The position numbers and the translations under genes are program-made. Below, in pieces: positions 43,667 to 54,661 of a stretch of 64,000 nucleotides of DNA. The notes beneath the pieces are model-generated. The model was not told where the DNA came from. It did not search any database and was given only the letters and a program-made list of their open reading frames with translations. This stretch comes from Gigaspora margarita (taxonomy: Eukaryota > Glomeromycota > Glomeromycetes > Diversisporales > Gigasporaceae). The DNA is taken from NCBI GenBank assembly GCA_009809945.1, contig WTPW01000567.1, forward strand, positions 25,887 to 89,886, given 5' to 3'. Numbering within the stretch: the stretch's first letter is position 1; each line of letters begins with the position of its first letter.

Positions 43667-46600
43667 TATATAAATTATAAACCAATACATTTAGTAACAA
43701 ATTAATAAAAATGACAATTAATCGTGACTAATTTACAGTCTTTGATAAGATATAATGAATCAGGAACAAAAAATCAGTAGAATTTTTTTTATTATCAATG
43801 ATGTGCGGCAATAAAATTTTTTGTCTCCATTATTTACTCTACACTTACTTACTATAAACCGCTTTCACCTACATTAATTATTTAATATATAAATGCATTA
43901 CCTCTCATTACTTTTATTATTTGGTTCCAACGTACGTACACATATGTGAATGTGCATGTGTGATATTTATAATCATTTTGAACCCTTATTCAACAGAATG
44001 TGTGTGTCGCTACTGAGAATAGTCCAGGCCACTTTTGCTGTAATTGTATATGTTGATGCAGGTTCAATGTATAGAACACCTCAGACTACCGGAGTAGGTC
44101 ACATTTTACCATATATCGAATAGAATTTAAAGTATAAATATCATATCTAGTCAATATTTTGCATTGACCAATCAATGTTTTAAAAATTTGACTTCACTTT
44201 TACTATATTATTAGAGCACAACGACTAATACAAATGAACAAATGCAACTATTTTAGAGCTTTTACGTTACGTGTAACTTATGTGCACCATGTTAGATAAA
44301 GACTATAGCACTTTTGGCTAATGTGGTTGAGAAGTTGCAAATTATAAAATTCAGAAAGTTTACAAAAGCCTCTAGAAAAGTCAAAGATTGTGCCTGAAAA
44401 AAGATTAAATACTATTACTCTTGAGCTTATATTAGATTATATGTTAACATCATATCATTCTAAGCAAATAGTTATGGTAGTTGCTGAAGCAAAGAATGAT
44501 AATGTGAAATTAGTTAATAATTACTGGATTCTAATTTGCACTCCTCAAACTATAACTAATCAAATATATTTACAAAACAATAACCACAGAAGCATTATCA
44601 ATTCTTTACTTAAAATTTCTACTACAGTGATACAAAAGGCACATTCAACAAGTGGTATATTCTTACCCAAAAAATTATAACAGCATGCCTATTTTTATAT
44701 ATTATTAAAGGACATTTGATTTACAATTCTAATTTATATATACTTGTTATATTTAAAATACATTTTGGTAAAAAGAATTGTTTTCAGCTAGTTATCAGGA
44801 AAAAAGGAGGGAAATATACTTGTTGCATATAATAATTAAAGTACTAATACAGATAAAAAAGTAAATTTATTTATTTAAATAAAACAATTGTTATCATTAT
44901 TATTATTTATACAATGTTATATATTAATATTTATTTGTGTTATTATTTATATTATCATATTTATATTATATTATTATTTATATTATCATATTTATATTAT
45001 ATAATACAAAGTACTCTCTATTTAATAAGAATTCTAAAGTTTTTATTTTACAATACTCATATTAGTATTCTTTTATTAATTAATTACATTTTTAAATGCA
45101 CTATACTTTAAACCTAATACTAGTTTAAGAATTTCTAATTTGTTTCAAGTTTCAATTAATTCCAATTTTTTCTTTTAAAAAAGAATTTTTTTTCTTTTCA
45201 AATTCAGCCAATGCATCTGTTAAATCTTGAGTTTTCAATTTTTTTAGTCCTTATTCAAAATGATTTAGTAGATGATTCTGCTTAATTAAAAAAATTGGGT
45301 TCTTTTTTTTTGCCCAAAAATCATTTTAATTAATATTTATTGTTGAATTATATGAATTATCTTCATCAGATTGTATTTCAATAAACAAATTGACCCTTAA
45401 AATTCAATCAAATCATATTTAATCAATCGTTATAAAAAAAGCAATTAGAAGTTAAATGAACTTATTTTTGATCTTCAAAAATAAAATGATTAAGAAAAAC
45501 GGGTTATTTATCCAATACAAGCTTATATCTACATTTCGGCAAATTACAGATTTTAACTCAATCAAAAAATTATCAATCTTATTCACGCTTAATAGTTTTT
45601 GCAACTTTTTTTTAGGTTTATACGGACCCCACACAAAAGTGGGGATAGGGCAAAAAAATTTTTTTTTCAAAGAAACTATATATCTTGAAGAATTGGATTA
45701 ATTAGAATAAAATTGCTATATAATTAAAAAATATAATTTTTGGGCATCCACCTTTTGTTGTGAAAGGCCCATATATCATAATAAATTATACACTATACAG
45801 GTCGACCTAATTTATTCTTATCGTTATTCTAAAAATCCCTGTCGTACGTAAGTAATCTTAGATAATCCCTATCTTTTCTAAATCCCTCCAAAGGTTCTCT
45901 TGGCGTGATATCGCACTACATACTACGCATGATTTACAAGCAAACTAATCATTTTTAATTAGGGTACTGTAAGATATTATTTAGGTAGTAACTTGCATTC
46001 ATTTCATAACCACCCCTTCGCGGACTTTATCGATTTTGTGTAACATGCAACAAACTCTGATAAACAAACATCGGATAATTTTTTTCCCAAATGTTATCAA
46101 TTCTAAGATATGTATCATAGTATAAATTTGTTAAATTCTTATGAAATTTGATGATATAAAGTAAACATGTATTTCCATATTCATTTTCATTACTAAAAAA
46201 ATTCCCGCCGAACTCTAAACAGCTGTAAATTCTATTATCTAAAGATACTATATAAAAATGTGACCATATTTTCAAGTTAATATATTTGTAAATACAAACT
46301 TGGCATTAAAATATTGTATTTATCCCTTTTAAACATTTAACTTGCTAATGAATATGATATCTTATAACGAAATTTATCGTCATTGTCCATTTTTATAATA
46401 AAAAAGTAGATGGTTATCTTAAAAATATTAGTCATCTGTATAAAGTTAAATTGTTATTTATTGATATATATATATATCAGGTATAAATATGTTACACCTA
46501 GACCAACTTGAATATTGTTTAGTAAAAAGTTTACACATTGCACGTACGTACTTACAAATATTTATTGTATTTGTAAACCAAATGGGTCAAATGATTTATA

Positions 46601-46813
46601 AATTTGTATGGTATGACCTATCGTTAAGTTTATCTTCTAACAACGTGTCTTTTGAAAAAGTTATTAAAAAATAGAAATATCTTGTATTACTGTACTAAAA
46701 TTTTACATATTATAAAACTTATTTATGCTATATATCTGATATTAAAATTACTGTATAATGATTCATTATAATTTTATTACATATGCAGTATCTTAGTGCC
46801 AGTTGATAATGTA
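43667..46813. other. gene-poor interval
   Basis: I see no convincing gene. A 96-codon plus-strand frame (44390-44680) and an 82-codon minus-strand frame (46027-46275, containing K-F-H-K-N-L-T-N-L) have protein-like composition but no domain I recognise and no repeated copy here. On the minus strand near 45185-45235 a short stretch reads T-Q-D-L-T-D-A-L-A-E-F-E-K, possibly the end of a lost gene. Long (TTATTATTTATA)n-like repeats lie at 44890-45000. Confidence 0.4.
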
Positions 46814-47156
46814 ATTTATTCCCCGGTTCTTATTTATACTTCCATACTATTTTTTTACGCTTATTGTCCAGATCACTGATCCGGGATTTTAAATTTCTCC
46901 AAAAGACGTATACTTTTTTTTTTTAGGCCATAACTGAATTTTATAAAATCATAAGTACTTAAAATTGTTCGAACCGAGTCAATTATTTAAAAATGTTATT
47001 TAAAATCATTCTAACTGTATCAAATACTTCAAGTTGCAATAACGAAAGATATTTTACCGAAACTAAATAGTTAAAATTCTATTGAACTGTGCCTATAGCA
47101 TATAACTTTAATAAATTTAATTTGCACAAACTATACTATATAAAATAGTACATTTA

Positions 47157-47513
47157 TTATTTAAATACAATTTTGACGTCTCCAGAGTTATGAAATTCAA
47201 AGATATTCGTAGTTCCATCTTTTGCCATTACGATGTTTTGAGTTTGATCTTGAAATGTTCGTAATGGTGAACGAAATGGCCTTGCTAATTTTAATTGAAC
47301 TTCTTCTTCGGTTAACCTTGGTGTTTTTTTTTTTACCCGGGTATTTTTATGTTGCATTGGAGCTTGAGATTCATTTTGCATTAGGAAATGTGATTTTGTT
47401 GGGGTTGGAACTTGAGGTTCTTCTTGGATCGGAATTTGAGTTTCTTCTTCTTGGGTTGGAACTTGAGCAGGAATTTGAAATTCTTCTTGGGTTGAAACTA
47501 GAACTTCAGATTC
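47157..47513 (-). pseudogene. second open frame downstream of the recombinase
   Basis: A 118-codon frame opens at 47513, right after a stop, and overlaps the end of the recombinase frame by 16 nt in another phase. Its first part is a Gln/Glu/Pro-rich repeat (Q-E-E-x-Q-I-P-x-Q-V-P-T), then a basic patch V-K-K-K-T-P-R and an ordered-looking end F-R-S-P-L-R-T-F...N-I-F-E-F-H-N-S-G-D-V. The first ATG in frame is at 47381. The coding character and the tight overlap suggest it was once the recombinase C-terminus, separated by a frameshift; a sequencing error is the alternative. Confidence 0.5.
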
Positions 47514-48652
47514 TTAATTGCATTAATTAATGTTCTAGTATTTTTTAGTTGTTGTTCATTATTAGGAACTTTATAAGATCGTAATCCATTAACTGATCGA
47601 TGACCTGAAAATGTCATCATTTCGTGTTCATTTATATTGAGATCAGACAAAAGTTGAATGGCCGTCCTTCTTCCTGAATGATTAGTGATACGTTGATCAG
47701 TAATATTAATTTTAGAAGCTTGTGCAATATCATTCATCATATTTGCTAATGTATGTCGTCCAAGCCCAGTTTTAAGAAACAAGTTTCCATCTTGAATTGC
47801 TTGTGAATTTCTTGTTAGTTGCAAATAAAATTTTTCACATGCATCTGCAGGACGCAAATTTACATAATTTTGAAGATCTTGCATAGGTTTAAATTCATCG
47901 TTTGGCAAATCTGCAGGAATATGTATACTTCGGCTAGAAAATTTTCCATATTTGTTTCGACCTTGAAGTCCACCCTGATTGTTTTTCTCACGTCCAATTG
48001 TAAAAATCAAGCTTCCATCCGATTGAAAATCAAAGCAACTTAAGAGAAGTCGATAATGATCACCACCACGTAATCCTAGCAAGTATGCATTCCAGAAAAA
48101 TGCTTTTTGTGTAAGTCGCAATGCTGTTTGGTCACCTGAGTTAAGATACAATAAAATCTGTCGAATTTCTTCTTTTGTTAACCCTTTCGATTGATCAGTT
48201 TCACCATATCCTTGATCCTGTAATTCCATACATTTTCCATCCACTACCCGGTATAGAATAGGAAATTGAAACCGATCATTAATATTAACATTTTTAATTG
48301 CAGAAGTTTCACATAAAAATCGTCGAAGAGAGGTGTAGGCTGAAACAATTGACTCGACTTTATAAGGTTTTCCATCCTGTCGTTTGATATCAGCAAAAAA
48401 TTCACATAATTCACGTTCAAGTTGCTCCTTATCATTTAGAGTTTCGATATTATGAGAAATATTCTTTTTTTGACGATAGTTTTGCAAGATTCGAACCCAC
48501 TTTTGTGTGCAAGCATCAGTATTTTGAATTTTTGATTTTCTTATATATCGCTGAATATTGTCTTCAGTTCTATTATTATCTTCATATTCATTTGATGTAT
48601 TCGATATAGTGTTTGTTTCAACTAATTCATGAGCAGAAATAAAACTTGACAT
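47498..48652 (-). CDS. Crypton-type tyrosine recombinase (DUF3504-like), 384 aa
   Basis: The N-terminal 55-125 region looks like a helical core-binding (SAM-like) domain. The catalytic domain spans about 160-375 with the full tyrosine-recombinase set: R195 in L-L-G-L-R-G-G-D-H-Y, K223 in R-E-K-N-N-Q-G-G-L, H325 and R328 in N-H-S-G-R-R, H351 in G-H-R-S and nucleophile Y360. The G-L-R-G-G-D-H and K-N-N-Q-G-G-L motifs are those of Crypton/DUF3504 proteins (also domesticated in animal ZMYM and KCTD1 proteins). It should cut and rejoin DNA through a 3'-phosphotyrosine link to integrate or excise its element. No intron or in-frame stop, so potentially active unless the frameshifted downstream domain is essential. 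The start at 48652 is the first ATG of the frame. Confidence 0.9.
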   Translation of the reverse strand: MSSFISAHELVETNTISNTSNEYEDNNRTEDNIQRYIRKSKIQNTDACTQKWVRILQNYRQKKNISHNIETLNDKEQLERELCEFFADIKRQDGKPYKVESIVSAYTSLRRFLCETSAIKNVNINDRFQFPILYRVVDGKCMELQDQGYGETDQSKGLTKEEIRQILLYLNSGDQTALRLTQKAFFWNAYLLGLRGGDHYRLLLSCFDFQSDGSLIFTIGREKNNQGGLQGRNKYGKFSSRSIHIPADLPNDEFKPMQDLQNYVNLRPADACEKFYLQLTRNSQAIQDGNLFLKTGLGRHTLANMMNDIAQASKINITDQRITNHSGRRTAIQLLSDLNINEHEMMTFSGHRSVNGLRSYKVPNNEQQLKNTRTLINAIKNLKF

Positions 48653-48789
48653 GGCGAAAATTATAAAATTGTAAAAAAAAATTTTTTCTGATTGAATTTC
48701 TTTTTATATAAATTTAAACTATGTGAATTACGTCATTTTAATTAAAAAAAAATAGTATGGAAGTATAATAAGAACCTGGGAATAAATCA

Positions 48790-48955
48790 GTTATTATCCA
48801 CGAATTGGACATAACTAAAATCAAACCCAGATCAAACAATCGAATAATGACGGAATGGCACACTGGCTGCTCCGCAGCCAGTGGCCATTCCGTCATTATT
48901 CGATTGTTTGATCTGGGTTTGATTTTTAGTTATTGCCCACTTCGTGGACAATAAC
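48790..48955. mobile_element. 166-bp near-perfect palindrome beside the recombinase element
   Basis: Ends GTTATT(A/G)TCCACGAA pair inward through AAATCAAACCCAGATCAAAC and AATCGAATAATGACGGAATG to a centre at GGCTGCTCCGCAGCC (48868-48882). The 10-mer TTATTGTCCA at its right end recurs just inside the left inverted repeat of the recombinase element (46861-46870). Confidence 0.85.
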
Positions 48956-49700
48956 ATATACATATTTTTGTAAGCTGCTGTACATAGAAAAGATTATTTT
49001 TTAATAATATTTTTTTGGGTCTATTTTGCAGCCCTGAAGAAATATTAACCCTGTGGGGTTATATTCATATTCTCATTTTGCCACATGCATATAAGATTTT
49101 GTAGATGTACCATATTTAATTCGTAGTATAGCTTTATTCATAAATTTTCATAGCTTATCCCAAATATAAATTTTAAATTTATGTAAATAAATTTATAAGT
49201 AAATATTCACAAACTTTGAATACTTAGTTTATTTTAAATTTCCTAAATCATCCATGATTTTCCATAAATATTGCATACTCACGTCACGAAAGAGTTCAGT
49301 TTGTCTAGATATAGAGAAAAACAGAAATATTCGAAAAACTTTTTACAGGGTAAACGTTTAGAATGATTTTATAATATATATGTTACATATATACTAAAAA
49401 ACAAATAAAATAAATAAAAATAAATCTAATTTCTTGAGATTACTCTACAAAATTTTATATCATGTAAACATGTCAAATACTATTCTTCATGGTAGGTATA
49501 CATATGCGATATTTAGTACATACGAGTTATAGTTTTTTGATATACAATAATACATCATTTATTATAAAAAAATATCTGAACATATTTTTGTACCTATATT
49601 TTAGAATAAATATATCATATTGGACTAGCTAGTTTAATAAGTTGGAATATTTAAAGAACAAGACTTAGTTAAATTGTATATAATGTAATTTTTTACCAAA

Positions 49701-49731
<31 letters not shown>

Positions 49732-49929
49732 CTAGGAAAAGGATAATGTTTTAAATAAATATTTATCTGAAAAAGCAAAATGATTGATAATTACATCAAA
49801 ATTTTACAATTATCAAATTTGGGATACTTAATAATTTTAATAAAAGGTACCTTAGCAAATGTATACTTAATCCTAATTTTTGTACGTAATATCGATTACT
49901 TAAATATATATGCAGTAATTTTTTATTTA
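48956..49929. other. intergenic; ATA microsatellite
   Basis: AT-rich DNA with an (ATA)n run at 49700-49729 and no supported gene. The 71-codon frame at 49780 is not convincing. Confidence 0.6.
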
Positions 49930-51791
49930 TTAAATAAACCGATTAGTTATTTGACGTTGATTCAATACCCATTTATCATTTGGGTTAATTTCTAATGATC
50001 TATCCAAATCCGCAAGAGATTCTTTATATTTTCCCATCATGCGGTAAGTTACGCCACGAAAACTTAATGCATCTTCACAATTTGGTTCAATTGTCAATGA
50101 TTTATTTAAATCTACAAGTGATTCCCTATACCTTCCCATTGCACAATAAACTTGCCCACGCCTGTTTAGTGCCCACGGGTCATCTGGCACAATTCCTAAT
50201 GATTGATTTAAATCTGCAAGTGCTTCTTCATATCTATACATCATACGATAAGTGTCACCACGAGCTTTTAATGCAAACGCATCATTTGGCTCAATTTTTA
50301 ATGATTTATTTAAATCTGAAGCTGATTCTTCATATCTGCCCATCCTATAATAAGTAGTACCACGAAATTGTAATGCAATCGCATTATGTGGTTCAATTTC
50401 TAACGATTGATTTAAATCTGCGAGTGATTCTTCATATCTATCCAACAGACGATAAATGTCTCCACGAAATCTTAATGCAAACGCATCATTTGGTTCAATT
50501 CTTAATGTTTTATTTAAATCTGCAAGCGATTCTTCATATCTACGCATCATGCGATATGTAGCACCACGATATTTTAATGCAAACGCATTGTCTGGTTCAA
50601 TTTCTAATGATTTATTTAAATCTGCGAGTGATTCTTCATATCTGTCCATCGCCAAATAAGTGGCTCCACGATAACTTAATGCATTTGCATTATTTGCTTC
50701 AATTTCTAAAGATTTATTGAAGTCAATAAATGACTCTTCATATTTACCCATAATACGATAAGCTTCACCACTTTTTCTTAATTCTGATGCAATTTCTGTT
50801 ATATCTTTATCAGCAATATCCCGCAAATGTAGTGTTGCAATTAAATTTTTACGAGGAGGTAAAACATTTGAAGTAATAATAGCCTTATTTGGAGCCATAA
50901 ATTTTAACATAATATCAGCCCACAAAGTTTGATCAAGAATTTTTTGATAAGGTCGAACTTTTTCAAAAATATCTTCACCAGAGATTTGAAAATAACGAAT
51001 TAAAGGAAGACAATTTTGAAGTGAACTTTTTAAAGCCAAGAAATGCTCATCAGACCATTTATCAGGATTAGGAGGTAAAGAAGAAGTTTGAGCAATACCC
51101 CACTTAATAATATAATCCCAAATTTTTCCTTCATCCATTTGTAGATTATCAAGTTTTAAAATAAAAATTAAAATGTTTTCTGTAAGAGTTAGAAACTCTC
51201 CTGAATCAAAAATTATACTTGGATGCTTGGCAATAATATTTGCAAAAAATTGTTGTAAATTTTTTAAATTATTATCCATGAGGATAAATTGATAAACATA
51301 AGAAAAATTAAAACGTAACCAGGAAGCATTATTTTCAAGTAAAAATAACTGGATATGCTTAATCAATTCTTCAAGACCAAATCCATTAGAAGCAATTAAA
51401 AGATCAAAAACAACTGATGTATGAATGCTTTCTAAAGATATCGTGCCACCATAAATATATCTACAGTATTTATAATTGAAATTTATTAAAATTTTAAAAT
51501 CAAAGTTAAGTGTCATACATTGTATACTAATAATACTTACTTGATGATAATTTTGAATACTTCAATAGAAATATTAGCTAGTTTTATCATTTTCACATTA
51601 TTGTCATTATAAGTAATCGTACTTAATTTATCTTTAAAATATAAACACCGAGAATTTAGAATGATAGAATGTGCTTTAAATGCATGAATATTAGGAGCTT
51701 GACCAACTACAATCATAACATTATATTCGTCACTATTTATTAGAAGTTGATTTAAATTACTAGAAAGTTTTTCGAAAAAGTTGGTTGACAT
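49930..51791 (-). CDS. BTB-BACK-TPR protein, copy 4 (two exons, 593 aa)
   Basis: Exon 1 51541-51791 and exon 2 49930-51460; the 80-bp intron has GTAAGT and TGTAG borders at the same codon as copies 2 and 3. The start is M-S-T-N-F-F-E-K by alignment with the paralogues; the frame is open further upstream to 51869 but that part is flank. BTB about residues 12-115, BACK about 116-240, the V-L-P-P-R-K linker near 285, then eight TPR units. It ends R-F-I, having lost the family's last few residues (L-L-N-K) to an early stop. It is the most diverged intact copy and in opposite orientation, about 11-30 kb from the others. Role as for copy 2, inferred. Confidence 0.88.
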
Positions 51792-51881
51792 GATTGATGT
51801 GAAGTAATTCAACTTTAGTAACGTACGTATATAAACCGAATGGTGGTTTGTCTTACTCTTTTTTTTCAAAAATGGTTAACG

Positions 51882-51901
51882 TTAAATGTAGCTTGAATAT
51901 C
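51882..51901 (-). promoter_or_regulatory. conserved upstream block of BTB-TPR copy 4
   Basis: On the minus strand GATATTCAAGCTACATTTAA lies 91 bp before the start codon, the same distance as in copy 3, followed by the shared TTAACCATTTTTGAAAAA. Conservation in the most diverged copy makes a promoter role slightly more plausible. Confidence 0.4.
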
Positions 51902-51951
51902 ATTTGAAACAAATTTTGATCTTCTACAACGTATAAATTTATTTTTTAAAA

Positions 51952-52100
51952 GTTATCAGGAGAATATAGGTGATATTGGGTCAGCATCATTTAAGTGGCC
52001 ATTTGTTGGCACTGTTCATGCCGCGAAACGGCATGATCAGAGTCAATCAAATGGTCACTGAATGATGCTGACACGTATCACCTATATTCTACCTGATAAC
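51952..52100. mobile_element. 149-bp palindromic MITE
   Basis: Ends GTTATCAGG(A/T)..GAATATAGGTGATA are inverted, and GTCAGCATCATT plus GACCATTTG continue the arms to a centre at GCATGCCG-like sequence near 52025. It lies about 160 bp upstream of the copy 4 start codon. Confidence 0.8.
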
Positions 52101-52129
52101 GATATTATTTGGGAGTGATCATTGATCAT

Positions 52130-52790
52130 GTTACTCATCCATCTATCTTCTTTATCTTTAATTCTGAGTTTGTGTTTTAACGGTTTTGATTGGCCATCTT
52201 CAGAAAACGCGATCATAGTGTGGGAAAAAGCTGTGGTAACTCTCCCACAAAAAATTTTACCCCTCCCGTGACTTTTATCCAATGCAACCCCTTAGGGTTA
52301 GGGTGAGATTAGGGTGAAGTCACGTTAGGGGGTAAGCTCATTTATTAATGTTTTTGTGGGAAATCTATGGGCGTTGTGGGAAAATAATACGAAAATTATT
52401 TCTACATATAGATGTGTTAATAATGATGACGGAATTACAGAAATATGAATGCAAACTCTTTAATTCCGAGTTTGTGTGTTTTAACGTTTTTGATTGACCA
52501 TCTTCAGAAAACGTGATCATAGTGTGGGAAAACAATATTTCTACATATTGATGTGTTAAATGAATGTTCTTACCAATTTTATCTATCTTTCTGTGTACTT
52601 TAACGTTTTTGATTGGGCGTATCCGAAAAACCATGATCAAGTGTGGGAATTTTGAGTTTGTACACTTTATCATTTGGATTGGGCATATCTAAAAACCGAC
52701 CGTGATCAGAGTGTGGGAATTTTAACTTTGAGCACTTTATCGTTTTTGATTGGTTATACTCAATAAATCGTGACCAGAATGTAGGCATAC
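52130..52790. repeat. degenerate tandem repeat with a GTGATCATAGTGTGGGAA motif
   Basis: At least five units of roughly 70-100 bp share TTTTAACGTTTTTGATTGG, an AAAA(A)C(C)GTGATCA(T)AGTGTGGGAA block and a TTTGAGTTTGT-like lead. They start near 52150, 52455, 52585, 52650 and 52715. Minus-strand open frames over them are repeat products. Confidence 0.75.
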
Positions 52791-52899
52791 GATCAATTAT
52801 TATGATGACTATTCTAATGTTATCTGTTTATGATATTCTGGATTAATATTATTTAAGTTTAGTTTCTAATTACAGGATTAATACTGTCACCGTTACTAA

Positions 52900-53980
52900 T
52901 TACAGCATTCTGAATTAGGTGATTATTTCCTGATTACGTGAAAAGCCTGTCAACGAAGTGACAGGGCGATCATTATTGCGAGATCAGATGACTTTATGGC
53001 CGATCACGCACAGGTTTTGTTATGTATCCTTTTATGGTTATTCTTTGATTATTGTCGTGAGATTTTGTAACTTGTTTGTACAGGTAATTTCAGATTTGCA
53101 TATGATTTTGATATTCACATGGTTATGATTATTGTTAGATCGATAATGGGGGTAAGGGATAATGACTGTGGCAAAGTATGAACCAGTGATACAGGAGGAG
53201 TATTTAAGGTCAAGAATTTCGGTAAAGAAGGTTATCTTTCTTTTCGCTATCGCTCGCCTTGTGAAGGCTGGCTCTATTTCCCTCCCTTACCCACCCGAAT
53301 TCAAGCAAACAGTGTTGTGACTGTTGTTATATTAGGCATTAGCAGTGCAAGAACCTGTAGTGTACCTGGCTCCACGGCTGCAAGTGGCAGTACAAGGACC
53401 AGAGGTAGTTGGCTCTGCGGCTGCAAGAGGCAGTACAAGGACCTGTTTTTGTACCTGGCTCCACGGCTGCAAGTGGCAGTACAAGAACCAGAGGTAGTGG
53501 ATCCACGGCTGCAAGTGGCAGCGCAAGGACCTTATGAATGAACCCCGCTCATTTCAGCAGAAGCATAGTAACCGATTCTCTTTTCAGCTATAAGANTGTA
53601 CCTGGCTCCACGGCTGCAAGTGGCAGCACAAGGACCAGAGGTAGTGGATCCACGGCTGCAAGTGGCAGCGCAAGGACCTTATGAATGAACCCCGCTCATT
53701 TCGGCAGAAGCATAGTAACCGATTCTCTTTTCAGCTATGAGAAGATTCGATGGTTCCCTCTATATGAAGGCATGTTGATCCGTAAATGGTTTTGGATCGT
53801 CTCTGTACCTGTGCGACAGACGGGACACTATAGGTGTCCTTGTCGTTTGCTGTGTGATGAATGCATGTCACTATGATGGAAAATGTAATCATGTATATTA
53901 GAGCCAATAAGGGTAGCGAACCCTTATCCCATATGTTTTTCAGAGTTTGTAAATAAAGTCATTCAGTTTTTTGTATAAAG
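52900..53980. other. relatively GC-rich island with minisatellite, origin unknown
   Basis: Base composition shifts markedly from the AT-rich surroundings. The left part has a hairpin around CCTGTCAACGAAGTGACAGG (52949-52968). The middle is the minisatellite at 53343-53690. The right part has a 63-codon frame at 53685 with seven cysteines (C-P-C-R-L-L-C-D-E-C), a hairpin GGGTAGCGAACCC and an AATAAA at 53955. This could be a retroposed transcript or a foreign insert; no domain is recognisable and no target duplication was found. Confidence 0.4.
53343..53690. repeat. GC-rich minisatellite (CCACGGCTGCAAGTGGCAG)
   Basis: Units of about 40-60 bp contain (C/T)(C/G)CACGGCTGCAAGTGGCAG followed by (T/C)ACAAGGACC. 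The unit pair plus the ATGAATGAACCCCGCTCATT block is itself duplicated (about 53450-53580 and 53600-53740). One ambiguous base lies at 53596, at the duplication junction. The 74-codon plus frame and 64-codon minus frame over it are probably repeat translations. Confidence 0.85.
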
Positions 53981-54505
53981 TCAGCTGATCGAGCAATAAT
54001 AATATCAAATTAAAGTCAATTTTTTATTATAAATTCTATCTATACTATATTATCTGTTGTGGATTGGTATGTGAATTATGTACACACATACGTACGTATG
54101 TATATGCACAGTTGTTAGTCGTAATAGTTACTTAATATTCTGTTATTCTGTACAACATTTGTGTGAATGACATAACCCAAATGTTATGGATTCGAATTCG
54201 TTATCTAATCTTATGAAGTTGCATTCTTATTACTACATTCTTGGCTATAATTTGTAAGAATAAATTCTCAATAATTGCAAATTTTGACATGCATGACCTT
54301 CTGCATGATTGTCAAATCTGTAATCATTCGATCTTGTAATATAATTCAAGGTTGGTCCATTTATGGATATCATATGATGAATGCAGTATCTATTTACATT
54401 ATCCACAGTTATATGTATGAATGTCATAACAAATATCATGTAATTGAATTGTTAAAAAATTATGCCTCAAATCTTATTAAAACTTCACATGATTGTTAAA
54501 TTTAT

Positions 54506-54661
54506 AATTATTGTTGATGTGACCACCTTCATGATTAATTTTGTTATTTATTTATAATCAATCCATAAATTAATAATATAAACAATTATTGTTGATGTGA
54601 CCACCTTCATAATTAATTTTGTCATTTATTTATAATAAATCCATAAAAATAATATAAACTA
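54506..54661. repeat. 78-bp tandem duplication
   Basis: AATTATTGTTGATGTGACCA begins both units at 54506 and 54584; the rest matches with a few substitutions. Confidence 0.9.

Larger units (their letters stand above)
46814..48787. mobile_element. tyrosine-recombinase element bounded by inverted repeats
   Basis: Inverted repeats of about 44 bp, 46814-46857 and 48744-48787, begin ATTTATTCCC(C/A)GGTTCTTATT, continue ATACTTCCATACTATTTTTTT and differ by one substitution and one short indel. They enclose a Crypton-type recombinase gene whose start codon is 92 bp inside the right repeat, plus an overlapping second frame. No direct duplication was seen outside the repeats. Canonical Cryptons lack terminal inverted repeats, so either this is an unusual element or the gene was caught inside another one. 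A palindrome starts 2 bp beyond the right repeat. Confidence 0.65.

Noticed and set aside
44390..44680. 96-codon plus-strand frame as a gene
   Set aside because: The composition is plausible, but there is no domain, no paralogue in the window and no clear promoter or splice context; left as part of the gene-poor interval.
53317..53541. 74-codon frame over the GC-rich minisatellite as a repeat protein
   Set aside because: The frame depends on unit lengths that are not all multiples of three and the downstream duplicate is out of frame with it.
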